Source: DASWJZ01 sp964487455 (lineage in GTDB: Bacteria; Pseudomonadota; Alphaproteobacteria; Rhizobiales; Afifellaceae). From it: a stretch of DNA of 16,720 nucleotides. The translations under genes and the position numbers were made by a program. Shown here piece by piece: positions 7,069 through 13,941 of the stretch (within the stretch, counting starts at the first letter, position 1; each line of letters starts with the position of its first letter). The stretch is taken from contig CAZARE010000345.1 in assembly GCA_964487455.1 (NCBI GenBank), positions 1 to 16,720 of the forward strand, in the 5' to 3' direction. The notes under the pieces were generated by a model that made no database searches, was not told the origin of the DNA, and was given only the letters and a program-made list of their open reading frames with translations.

Positions 7069-8490
7069 TCAGCGGCCGTAGAAGACGGAAGGCAGCCAGA
7101 AGACGATGTCGGGGAACACGTAGAGGATGACCATCGACAAGAACACCAGCATGAGGAAGGGCATGCAGCCCCGGAAGATCTGCACGAGCTGCACGTGCGG
7201 CGGGGCTATGCCCTTCAAATAGTAGGCCGACATGGCCATCGGCGGCGTCAGGAACGACGTCTGCAGATTGAGCGCGACGAGGATGCCGAAGAAAAGCGGG
7301 TCGATGCCAAAGTGCGGCAGGAGCGGCAAGAAGATCGGCACGAAGATGATGATGATCTCCGACCATTCGAGCGGCCAGCCGAGCAGGAAGATAATGAGCT
7401 GGGCGAGTAGCAGGAACGTCAGCGGAGAGATGTCGAGCCCAGTGACGAACTCGGTGATGACCTGTTCCCCGCCGAGATAGGAGAAGACCGACGAGAACGT
7501 CCAGGAGCCGACGAACAGCCAGCAAACCATGGCTGAAGTCCGCACCGTCAGGTAGACGGACTCCTTCAGTCGTTGCCAGGTCAACGCCCGGTAGGCGACG
7601 GCAAGGCCGAGACCGCCGAGCGCGCCGACGGCGGCCGCCTCGGACGGGGTCGCAAAACCGAACAATATTGCGCCAAGCACGCACAGGATCAGGACGGCGA
7701 GCGGCAAGAAGGACGTCGCCAGCATCCACGCCAACTGAGCGTAGCCGTAGTCGCCGGCCTCCTCATCGGTGCTCCGCGGCGCGATGCTCGGCTGGAGGAT
7801 CGAGCGCCCGACCACATAGGTGAGATAGAGGCCGGCCAGCACAAGGCCGGGAAAAAGCGCCCCGGCATAGAGCCGGACGATCGAGACTCCGGAAGCGGCT
7901 GCGTAGACGATCAGCATGATGGAAGGCGGAATCAGGATGCCGAGCGTTCCGCCGGCGCAGATCACGCCCGAGGCAAAGCTGGTGTTGTATCGCGCCTTCA
8001 GCATCGCCGGGAAAGCGAGCAGGCCCATCAGCGTCACTACGGCGCCGACGATGCCGGTGGCGGTGGCGAACAGCGTGCAGGTGATGAGCGCGGCAACCGC
8101 CATCGAGCCGGGTATGCGTCGCGCCGCGACGTTTAGCGTCGAGAAGAGCCGGCTGACGATGTTGGCCCGCTCGACGATATAGCCCATGAACAGGAAAAGC
8201 GGCACGGCCGTGAGCACGTCGTTGGCCATGACCGAATAGGTCTGGTTGACGAAGAGATCGAAGACGCGGTTGTTGAAGAAGCCGCCGACCCAGGTCTCCG
8301 TCAGCGTCCAGAAATCGGCGCCGTCCTCTACCGCCCGATAGTAGGTGCGCCACATGCGGGCGGAATCGTAGTAGGCGAAGTAGCCGAAGCCGACGCCCAT
8401 CGCCATCAGCGTGAAGGCGATCGGGAAACCGAGGAAGATGACCAGGATGAAGATGCCCAGCATCATCACGGCGACCTGAGGATCGGTCAT
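7069..8490 (-). CDS. dctM: TRAP transporter large permease, DctM family
   Basis: This protein of about 473 residues is built almost wholly of hydrophobic segments, about a dozen, with re-entrant-type loops. It is the ion-coupled translocation subunit of a tripartite ATP-independent periplasmic (TRAP) transporter in the inner membrane. Family blocks seen: MLGIFILVIFLGFPIAFTLM at the N-terminus, VPLFLFMGYIVERANI, CAGGTLGILIPPSIMLIVYA and the FATPSEAAAVGA block. I take the ATG at 8490 as the start because a G-rich tract (GGTGGGGGC) lies just upstream; a GTG at 8502 would add four residues. It is 24 bp downstream of the small permease gene and 3 bp upstream of the amidase gene. The DctM symbol is generic and does not imply dicarboxylates. 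Confidence 0.95.
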   Translation of the reverse strand: MTDPQVAVMMLGIFILVIFLGFPIAFTLMAMGVGFGYFAYYDSARMWRTYYRAVEDGADFWTLTETWVGGFFNNRVFDLFVNQTYSVMANDVLTAVPLFLFMGYIVERANIVSRLFSTLNVAARRIPGSMAVAALITCTLFATATGIVGAVVTLMGLLAFPAMLKARYNTSFASGVICAGGTLGILIPPSIMLIVYAAASGVSIVRLYAGALFPGLVLAGLYLTYVVGRSILQPSIAPRSTDEEAGDYGYAQLAWMLATSFLPLAVLILCVLGAILFGFATPSEAAAVGALGGLGLAVAYRALTWQRLKESVYLTVRTSAMVCWLFVGSWTFSSVFSYLGGEQVITEFVTGLDISPLTFLLLAQLIIFLLGWPLEWSEIIIIFVPIFLPLLPHFGIDPLFFGILVALNLQTSFLTPPMAMSAYYLKGIAPPHVQLVQIFRGCMPFLMLVFLSMVILYVFPDIVFWLPSVFYGR

Positions 8491-8514
8491 GAGTGCCCCC
8501 ACCCCTGTATCGCG

Positions 8515-9138
8515 CTAGGCCCGCCGGTCCGGACCGTCGGCACCGTGATGCGTATCGGTGGCGTGCTCCAGCACTTCGGCGGCACGCCCTTCGAGCCCCA
8601 TCTTCTCCAGCTCCTCTACGTCGTCCACCGCGAGCTTCCACTCTCCGGTCCTGATGCATTGAATGCATCGGAACACCTGGGCGATTCCCTGGATAAGCAG
8701 GAGCACGCCGGCCGCAATGATGACCGACTTGAACTGGAAGATCGGAATGTTGGCGGGGCTCATCGAGCTCACCTCGCCGAATCGCCAAGACCGGCCGGCG
8801 TAGCGCCAGCCGGCGAAGATTAAGGCGAGAATGCCCGGAAAGAAGAACAGGAAATAGAGAACCAGCTCCACCTTCGCCTGATTGCGCGGGGCCCAAAGAC
8901 GATAGATGAAGTCGCCGCGGACGTGGCCGTTGCGGGAAAGCGTGTAGGCGCCGCCCATCATGAAGAGCGTGCCGTACATGATGTAGGATACGTCGAACGC
9001 CCAAACCGTCGGAGCGCGGAACGCATAGCGCACGAGCACTTCGTACCCCACGCCGAACGCCATCACCAGGATGCACCAGGCGAAGGCCTTTCCGAACCAC
9101 GCCGACGTCTTGTCGGCGAAACTTATGTAGGCTTCCAT
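8515..9138 (-). CDS. dctQ: TRAP transporter small permease, DctQ family
   Basis: This is a 207-residue inner-membrane subunit with four predicted helices at about 17-38, 45-67, 91-111 and 136-157. The short motif GHVRGDFIYR (71-80), after the second helix, matches the conserved HVR-x-D block of DctQ proteins. The C-terminal tail (160-207) is hydrophilic, acidic and then His/Asp-rich, longer than in many DctQ proteins. The family partners with the large permease to form the TRAP membrane complex. The ATG at 9138 has a GAGGG Shine-Dalgarno six bases upstream. It is separated from the binding-protein gene by 96 bp containing a strong stem-loop, and from the large permease gene by 24 bp. Confidence 0.92.
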   Translation of the reverse strand: MEAYISFADKTSAWFGKAFAWCILVMAFGVGYEVLVRYAFRAPTVWAFDVSYIMYGTLFMMGGAYTLSRNGHVRGDFIYRLWAPRNQAKVELVLYFLFFFPGILALIFAGWRYAGRSWRFGEVSSMSPANIPIFQFKSVIIAAGVLLLIQGIAQVFRCIQCIRTGEWKLAVDDVEELEKMGLEGRAAEVLEHATDTHHGADGPDRRA

Positions 9139-9173
9139 CCGCGCCCTCGCGCTGCTACCCGGGGCACATTACA

Positions 9174-9203
9174 GGCGGGGCGGCCGCTTCGGACCGCCCC
9201 GCC
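9174..9203 (-). promoter_or_regulatory. Intercistronic stem-loop after the TRAP binding-protein gene
   Basis: GGCGGGGCGG (9174-9183) and CCGCCCCGCC (9194-9203) form a perfect 10-bp GC-only stem. The loop can close further with CCG/CGG around CTT if A9193 is bulged. It lies in the 96-bp gap between the binding-protein and small-permease genes. No U-run follows on the minus strand, so it looks like an RNA-stabilising or attenuating hairpin. Such elements keep binding protein in excess over the permease in many transport operons. Confidence 0.6.
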
Positions 9204-9234
9204 CTCCCTTGACTCGGGAGCCGCTGCCAAGCCG

Positions 9235-10371
9235 TCAGAGCTGGAGACGGCCCGGGAAGTGGTGGTTGTAAGCCGCCACGTAGTCGGCCGAGTTCATGAA
9301 GTCGTAAAACGCGACACGCTCGGCCCAGGCCTTCTGGCTGTCCACCACCTTCTTGAAGTACGGATCCGTCGTGAGGTCCTCCAGAAGCTGGTCCCAAGCC
9401 GGAAGCTGAGCCTGCATGACCTCGTTCGGCGTGCGAATGACGTTGACGCCGTCCTCCTCCTCGAGCGCCTTCAGGTCGCGCGAGTAGTTGTCCATCGCGA
9501 GGGCGTAATTGGCCGTGTTAGCCGCCTCCGCCCCATGCTTCAGGATCGCCTGCAGGTCCGGATCGAGCCCTTCGTAGGTGTCCTTGTTGAAGATGATCTC
9601 GAAGAACTCGTTCGCCTGATGGTACGAGCCGAGCATGTAGTTCTTGGCCACATCCTGGGCGCCGAAGCGGCGGTCCGAGGTCGGGTTATTGAACTCGAAG
9701 GCGTCGATCACGCCGCGCTCCATGGCCGGCACGATCTCGCCGCCAGGAAGCTGCGTCACCGCGGCTCCCATCGCCTGAAACAGATCGGCCGCGAGTCCGA
9801 CGGTACGGTATTTGAGACCCTGCAGCTGGCCGGCGTCGGTGATCGGCTCCTTGAACCAGCCAAAGGGCTGGGTCGGCATCGGCATTGCGAAGAAGCCGAC
9901 CACGTTCAGCCCCAGAATGTCCTGGATCAGCTCGTCGTAGAGCTCCTGGCCGCCGCCCTGATGGATCCATGCCAGGATGTGCGCGGCGGTGCCGCCGAAG
10001 ATCGGCCCGGTGCCGAACAACGAGGCGGCCTTGTTCTTGCCGTACCAATAGACCGTCACCGTATGAGCGGCGTCGAGCGTTCCGTCATGGCAGGCATCCT
10101 GCACCTGGAAAGCGCCGACGATGGCACCGGCAGGAGTCAGGTCGATCCTAAGCCGCCCACCCGACATGGCCTCGACTCGGTCGACATATTGCTGCGCCAT
10201 CTCGTGGAAGATGTCGGATGACGGCCACGAGCTCTGCATCCTGAGGACCATCGGGCTCTGCGCCGTCACCACCGATGGCATGGCAAGCGCGCTGGCGCCC
10301 GCGCCGGCGGCCACCGCGCCGGACGTCAGAAACTTCCGGCGGGATACGTTCTTTTCCTTCACTTCGGTCAT
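9235..10371 (-). CDS. dctP: TRAP transporter substrate-binding protein, DctP family, Tat-exported
   Basis: This is a 378-residue periplasmic solute-binding protein. It begins with a twin-arginine signal, SRRKFLTSGAVAAG (residues 10-23), followed by a hydrophobic stretch and VTAQS near 35-39. The mature part matches the TRAP DctP fold: the conserved carboxylate-binding Arg190 in GLKYRTVGLAADLFQAMGA, followed by QLPGGEIVPAMERGVIDAFEFNNPTSD (split motif at 207-233). The YGKNKAASLFGTGPIFGG segment (110-127) and overall pattern resemble the 2-oxoacid/monocarboxylate or mannitol-chloroaromatic group (TakP-like). In TakP the place of EFNNP is, from memory, EWVGP, so the ligand pocket probably differs. 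It follows an excellent Shine-Dalgarno (AGGGAGG, seven bases from ATG) and is the first gene of the transport operon. The linked amidase suggests an acid carrying an amide group, but the ligand is unproven. Confidence 0.93.
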   Translation of the reverse strand: MTEVKEKNVSRRKFLTSGAVAAGAGASALAMPSVVTAQSPMVLRMQSSWPSSDIFHEMAQQYVDRVEAMSGGRLRIDLTPAGAIVGAFQVQDACHDGTLDAAHTVTVYWYGKNKAASLFGTGPIFGGTAAHILAWIHQGGGQELYDELIQDILGLNVVGFFAMPMPTQPFGWFKEPITDAGQLQGLKYRTVGLAADLFQAMGAAVTQLPGGEIVPAMERGVIDAFEFNNPTSDRRFGAQDVAKNYMLGSYHQANEFFEIIFNKDTYEGLDPDLQAILKHGAEAANTANYALAMDNYSRDLKALEEEDGVNVIRTPNEVMQAQLPAWDQLLEDLTTDPYFKKVVDSQKAWAERVAFYDFMNSADYVAAYNHHFPGRLQL

Positions 10372-10407
10372 GCCGTTTCCTCCCTAGCAATCCGCATTAC
10401 GGACTTA

Positions 10408-10493
10408 GGCATTTCTCGCAACTTGCCGGCCGCTACGATGCCGATCTGGCATACTTTGCGGCCAATGCCAGAAAAGTGGCCGATTGGCGGCAT
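10408..10493. promoter_or_regulatory. Cluster of GGCAT/ATGCC half-sites in front of the TRAP operon
   Basis: The 211-bp gap between the cydB stop and the TRAP binding-protein start holds five copies of a 5-bp element in alternating orientation: GGCAT 10408-10412, ATGCC 10438-10442, GGCAT 10448-10452, ATGCC 10465-10469 and GGCAT 10489-10493. Two pairs form larger dyads: ATGCCGATCTGGCAT (10438-10452), and CTGGCAT with ATGCCAG (10446-10452, 10465-10471). They lie 37 to 122 bp upstream of the ATG at 10371. This fits an operator region for a dimeric regulator acting on the TRAP promoter. No regulator gene is adjacent. Confidence 0.4.
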
Positions 10494-10582
10494 TTTGGCA
10501 ATAGCCGCGGACAGCGGCGGCAAGCGTTTGCATATCGCATGCGCGTGATCCGCGAGCGGCAAGTGGCGAGCCCGTCCCCCAT

Positions 10583-11593
10583 TCAGTGATAGCCCTGCGT
10601 CGAATCGACCTTGCCACGAAAAACCCAGTAGGAGTAGCCGGTGTAGGCGAGAATGACGGGAATAAGCACCGCCGTGCCGACAAGCAGGAAGACCTGACTC
10701 TCCGGCGGCGCCGCCGCCTCCCACACCGTGATCGCGCGGGGAACGATGTACGGGAAGACGCTCACGCCGATACCGGCGTAGGAGACCAGGAAGAGCAGGA
10801 TCGTCATCAAGAAGGGCATCGCCTCCCGTCCCTTGGCGAGGCTGCGGAACAGCCCGAAGGCGATCACCGCGACAACGATCGGAACTGGCGAGAGCAAAGC
10901 GATGTTCGGCCAGGAGAACCATCGCTCGCGGAGCTCGGGGCCGAGGAACGGCGTCCACACGCTGACCACCGCGATGAAGCCGAGAACGGCGACCGCGAGA
11001 GGCAGCGCCAGACCGAACATCCGCTCCTGCAGATTCGCCGTCGTTTTCATGATGAGAAAACAGGCGCCGAGAAGCGCGTAGCCGACAGCAAGCGCAGCGC
11101 CGGTCATCAGGCTGAACGGGGTAAGCCAGTCGAACCAGCCGCCGGCGTACGCGCGCCCCTCGACGTCAATCCCCTGGATCACGGTTCCGAGCGCCACGCC
11201 CTGCGTGAAGGCGGCGACATAGGAGCCGAGGACGAAACCCCACGTCCAGGCCCGCCGGTGCGCCTCGTTGCGGTGGCGGAACTCGAACGCCACGCCGCGG
11301 AAGATCAGCGCCAGCAACATGGCGATGAGCGGAGCGTAGAGCGCCGGCAGCAGGATTGCGTAGGCGAGCGGGAATACCGCCATGAGCCCGCCGCCGCCGA
11401 GCACCAGCCAGGTCTCGTTGCCGTCCCAGACCGGCGCAATGGCGTTGATCATCGTCTCCTCCTCCTCCTCCGTCTGCGCGAAGGGCGTGAGGATGCCGAT
11501 GCCGAGATCGAAGCCGTCGAGCACAACGTAGGCGAAGACCGCGAAGGCGAGGATCGCGCTCCACACGATAGCGAGGTCGAAAACGGCGCTCAC
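10583..11593 (-). CDS. cydB: Cytochrome bd-type (CIO) ubiquinol oxidase subunit II
   Basis: This 336-residue inner-membrane subunit of a bd-type quinol oxidase pairs with CydA in the terminal oxidase. Family blocks are clear: LDGFDLGIG (25-33), VWDGNETWLVLGGGGLMAVFPLAYA (split over 55-79) and IFRGVAFEFRHR (97-108). Later segments include the GYALLGACFLIMKT helix and a C-terminal helix ending WVFRGKVDSTQGYH. The length, shorter than E. coli CydB (about 380), is usual for the CIO-type group. I start it at the GTG 11593, which overlaps the TGA of cydA as GTGA. Longer frames upstream are only cydA in another phase. The G-rich tract at the end of cydA must serve as the ribosome-binding region. No CydX-like small hydrophobic protein follows. 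Confidence 0.93.
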   Translation of the reverse strand: MSAVFDLAIVWSAILAFAVFAYVVLDGFDLGIGILTPFAQTEEEEETMINAIAPVWDGNETWLVLGGGGLMAVFPLAYAILLPALYAPLIAMLLALIFRGVAFEFRHRNEAHRRAWTWGFVLGSYVAAFTQGVALGTVIQGIDVEGRAYAGGWFDWLTPFSLMTGAALAVGYALLGACFLIMKTTANLQERMFGLALPLAVAVLGFIAVVSVWTPFLGPELRERWFSWPNIALLSPVPIVVAVIAFGLFRSLAKGREAMPFLMTILLFLVSYAGIGVSVFPYIVPRAITVWEAAAPPESQVFLLVGTAVLIPVILAYTGYSYWVFRGKVDSTQGYH

Positions 11594-12996
11594 CCCCCGC
11601 CCCCGCCACGCCGCATCGCCTGGATGGGCGTGATGCCGGCGGCACGCATCGGTTCCTGGAAGGGGCCGACGTCGACGGCCTCCGGGTCGCTGCCCATCAG
11701 CTTCAGGAGGTACCAGGTGCCGGCGCCGAACACGATCGTGTAGACCGCCACGAAGGCGATCAGGGAGCCGGCCACTCCCGGTGCGGCGACCGGCGAAACG
11801 GAGTCCGCGGTGCGCAGCAGGCCGTAGACCGTGTAGGGCTGGCGTCCGACCTCGGTGACGAACCAGCCGGCAAGGATCGCGACGAAACCCGACGGGCCCA
11901 TGAGCACGCACCAGCGGGCGAACAGCGGGGCGTCATAGAGACGCCGCCTTCGCCGCAGCCACAGGCTGACAAGGCCGGTTCCGATCATTAAAAGCCCGAT
12001 CCCGACCATAAGGCGGAAGCTCCAGAACACGATCCATACGCGCGGCCAATCCTCGCGCGGCCAGCTCTTGAGGCCTTGCACCGTGCCGTCGAGGTCGTGC
12101 TTGAGGATGAGGCTGCCCAGCTTGGGGATCGCGACCGCATAGCGCGTCTCGGCGGCTTCCATATCCGGCAACCCGAACAGGATGAGCGGCGCGCCGGTGA
12201 TCTCCGCCTCGAAATGCCCTTCCATCGCGGCCACCTTCGCCGGCTGGTATTCGAGCGTGTTGAGCCCGTGGAAGTCGCCGACGACGAGCTGCAGCGGCGC
12301 CACCAACACCGCCATCCACATGGCCATGGAGAACATGGTCCTGACCTCGGCGCCGCGCCGGCCGCGAAGCAGGTGATACGCCGCCGTCGCGCCGACCAGA
12401 AAGGCAGTGGCGAGGTACGAGGCTAGCACCATGTGCACCAGGCGGTAGGGGAAGGACGGATTGAAGATCACCGCGAGCCAGTCCTCCGGCACGAACTGCC
12501 CGTCCGCGTTCACGCCGTAGCCCGCCGGCGTGTGCATCCAGCTGTTGGCGGCAAGGATCCAGAAAGCCGAGAGCAACGCACCGACCGCCACCGCTACCGT
12601 GGCGATGAAGTGGACCGTGCGCGGCACCCGGTTGACGCCGAAAAGCATGATGCCGAGGAAGCCCGCCTCCAGGAAAAAGGCGGTCAGGACCTCGTAGCCC
12701 ATCAGCGGCCCGACCACCGGGCCCGCCTTGTCGGCGAACACGCTCCAGTTCGTGCCGAACTCGTAGGAAAGAACGATGCCGGAGACCACGCCCATCCCGA
12801 AGGCGAGCGCAAACGCCTTCACCCAGATGCGAAAAAGCCGGATGTAGCGCTCCTCTCCGGTAAGGAGCCAGAGGCCTTCAAGCACCGCAAGGTAGCTTCC
12901 CAGCCCGATCGTGAACGCCGGAAAAACGATATGAAAGGAGACCGTGAAGGCAAACTGGATGCGCGCAAGTAGGACGGGATCGAGACTTTCGGGCAT
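11590..12996 (-). CDS. cydA: Cytochrome bd-type (CIO) ubiquinol oxidase subunit I
   Basis: This 468-residue heme-bearing subunit oxidises quinol and reduces oxygen to water at the inner membrane. Heme ligands align with E. coli CydA: His22 (VSFHIVFPAF) for His19, His188 (YRLVHMVLASY) for His186 and Met330 (FWSFRLMVG) for Met393. Glu102 and Glu110 (GYEVLTAFFLEAGFLG) match the conserved proton-path acids. The quinol motif EYQPAKVAAMEGHFE (249-263) begins a short Q-loop: the distance from His188 to Met330 is about 65 residues less than in E. coli. That marks the cyanide-insensitive (CioA) branch. The protein ends in MRRGGGGG, encoded by a G-rich tract. The ATG at 12996 has GGAG eight bases upstream, lying in the 3' arm of an inverted repeat. 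A marR-family gene lies upstream on the same strand. Confidence 0.95.
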   Translation of the reverse strand: MPESLDPVLLARIQFAFTVSFHIVFPAFTIGLGSYLAVLEGLWLLTGEERYIRLFRIWVKAFALAFGMGVVSGIVLSYEFGTNWSVFADKAGPVVGPLMGYEVLTAFFLEAGFLGIMLFGVNRVPRTVHFIATVAVAVGALLSAFWILAANSWMHTPAGYGVNADGQFVPEDWLAVIFNPSFPYRLVHMVLASYLATAFLVGATAAYHLLRGRRGAEVRTMFSMAMWMAVLVAPLQLVVGDFHGLNTLEYQPAKVAAMEGHFEAEITGAPLILFGLPDMEAAETRYAVAIPKLGSLILKHDLDGTVQGLKSWPREDWPRVWIVFWSFRLMVGIGLLMIGTGLVSLWLRRRRRLYDAPLFARWCVLMGPSGFVAILAGWFVTEVGRQPYTVYGLLRTADSVSPVAAPGVAGSLIAFVAVYTIVFGAGTWYLLKLMGSDPEAVDVGPFQEPMRAAGITPIQAMRRGGGGG

Positions 12997-13000
12997 CTAT

Positions 13001-13044
13001 CCGGCTCCGCAGCGCCATCGACCCGGAACAATGCGCGGAGCCGG
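13001..13044 (-). promoter_or_regulatory. Inverted repeat in the cydA leader that contains its Shine-Dalgarno
   Basis: Perfect 10-bp arms CCGGCTCCGC (13001-13010) and GCGGAGCCGG (13035-13044) are separated by 24 bases. Read as minus-strand RNA, the 3' arm GCGGAGCCGG ends four bases before the cydA ATG and contains GGAG, its likely ribosome-binding site. Folding would hide it. A short alternative pairing exists just upstream: GGAG with CTCC across 13037-13049. It could instead be a DNA operator dyad. Confidence 0.5.
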
Positions 13045-13096
13045 CCTCCGAGCCAAGCCCCTCCGGTGAAACGCCCGCCAGCAACGCTTCTCAGCA

Positions 13097-13112
13097 TCGG
13101 CGCGGGCGCCGA
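13097..13112 (-). terminator. Hairpin just after the MarR-family gene
   Basis: TCGGCGC (13097-13103) and GCGCCGA (13106-13112) are perfect 7-bp arms with two bases between them. This lies four bases past the stop codon of the marR-type gene on the minus strand. It may end or attenuate the marR transcript before cydA. No U-run follows, so read-through into cydA remains possible. Confidence 0.4.
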
Positions 13113-13116
13113 CAGG

Positions 13117-13539
13117 TCAAGCCGCGTTGCCGTTGCGCTTCAAGAGGTTGCGCGCCAGCGCGGAAAGGCCCTCTCGCAGCGCCTCCGGCTCGACGTCCTC
13201 CAGCGCCTCCTGCTCCAGCTCCCGCCAGATCGCATCGATGTCCTCGATCCGCTCGCGGGCGGCGTCGGTCATGCTAACGGCCACCTTGCGGCGGTCGCGG
13301 TCCACGATCTCCGTCCGCACCAATCCGGCGGCAGACAGGCGGCTGACCATCTTAGTCACGGTCGGCGGCTGGATGGAGAGCGAGGCCGCCGCCTGCCCCA
13401 TTGTCACCGGACCATCCTGGAGCAGCTTTAAGAGCGCGTCCTGCCCGGGGTAAAGGCCAATGCGCGCCAAGAGCTTAGCCGAGCGGACCCGATACGCCCG
13501 GGCGGCTTGCAACAGGCTATGGGTTACTCTGTCTTCCAT
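13117..13539 (-). CDS. MarR-family transcriptional regulator
   Basis: This 140-residue cytoplasmic DNA-binding protein is of usual MarR length. The winged helix-turn-helix runs about residues 35-95: LLKLLQDGPVTMGQAAASLSI is followed by the recognition helix QPPTVTKMVSRLSAAGLV, then the wing RTEIVDRDRRKVAVSMTDAA with the family's D-x-R-x3-V pattern. Flanking N- and C-terminal helices would form the dimer interface. I prefer the ATG at 13539, which has TGAGGA five bases upstream, over the GTG at 13557, which lacks a ribosome-binding site. The gene lies 120 bp upstream of cydA on the same strand and diverges from glgE. Control of the oxidase genes or of itself is plausible, but the effector is unknown. 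A palindrome at 13640-13651 is a candidate autoregulatory site. Confidence 0.9.
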   Translation of the reverse strand: MEDRVTHSLLQAARAYRVRSAKLLARIGLYPGQDALLKLLQDGPVTMGQAAASLSIQPPTVTKMVSRLSAAGLVRTEIVDRDRRKVAVSMTDAARERIEDIDAIWRELEQEALEDVEPEALREGLSALARNLLKRNGNAA

Positions 13540-13639
13540 CGCATTCCTCAGAAGCACCTCGGCAAAGGGCCGCCAGTAAGCCCGTAGCGTGCCCCATTCC
13601 GCAGCGCGCCGGCAGCCTTAATGGTGCTTTCAGCAAGAA

Positions 13640-13651
13640 CTCCCTAGTGAG
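13640..13651. promoter_or_regulatory. Near-palindrome, candidate MarR operator
   Basis: CTCCCTAGTGAG is symmetrical at 10 of 12 positions around a central CTAG. It lies about 100 bp upstream of the marR-type start. MarR dimers bind short palindromes near their own genes, so this is a candidate site, without matching a specific known consensus. Confidence 0.25.
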
Positions 13652-13665
13652 CAACCCGTTGCGCG

Positions 13666-13690
13666 CCGCGGCGAATTTTGTTTGCCGCGG
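13666..13690. repeat. Hairpin-forming inverted repeat with AT-rich loop
   Basis: CCGCGGC (13666-13672) and GCCGCGG (13684-13690) are perfect 7-bp arms. As plus-strand RNA, the stem extends to 10 bp through one G-U and two A-U pairs, leaving a TTTTG loop. It lies between the divergent marR-type gene and glgE. It is not followed by a U-run on either strand. Role unknown: a leader structure or a regulator site. Confidence 0.4.
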
Positions 13691-13921
13691 AATGAATGGA
13701 TCGTTGCCCACTGTGGCGTGCGGGGGCCCACGTTGCCGCCTTTCGCAACCGAGTCCGCACTTCGCCGTTGCCAAGAGGATGCCGGGCAACGTCATCAACC
13801 GCGAAAAATATCCAGGGCTCGCAGCAAGCGCGGCGGGCTCGGAGCTTGCGTTGAAGCTTCGCCGTGCTATCGAGACGCGTTCCTCGTTCACCCGCTGCGG
13901 AACCGGCGCCACAAAGCGTGG

Positions 13922-13941
13922 CCGGACCTGCCCGGACCTGC
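13922..13941. repeat. Perfect tandem 10-bp repeat upstream of glgE
   Basis: CCGGACCTGC occurs twice back to back (13922-13931 and 13932-13941), starting 47 bp before the glgE ATG. The 10-bp period places both copies on the same DNA face, which would suit a regulator, but a simple slippage duplication is as likely. Confidence 0.4.

Noticed and set aside
8923..10221. Long plus-strand open frame (432 codons) opposite the TRAP genes
   Set aside because: It is antisense to dctQ and dctP, which have clear family motifs; long antisense frames are usual in GC-rich DNA.
10446..10460. TGGCAT...TTTGC as a sigma-54 promoter before the TRAP operon
   Set aside because: The GG-to-GC spacing is 10 rather than 12 bases, and the orientation is away from dctP.
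10435..10582. Minus-strand 48-codon frame starting right after the cydB stop, as a possible cydX
   Set aside because: The predicted peptide is Arg/Cys-rich and lacks the single hydrophobic helix of CydX.
10583..11911. Longer cydB frame with about 106 extra N-terminal residues
   Set aside because: The extra part is cydA read in another phase and Arg-rich; the true CydB N-terminus starts at the GTG at 11593.
12997..13116. FNR/Anr box upstream of cydA
   Set aside because: No TTGAT-N4-ATCAA-like sequence could be found in the gap.
13899..13920. GGAAC...CGTG as an EcfG promoter for glgE
   Set aside because: Spacer is 13 bases, too short, and the -10 element is not CGTT.
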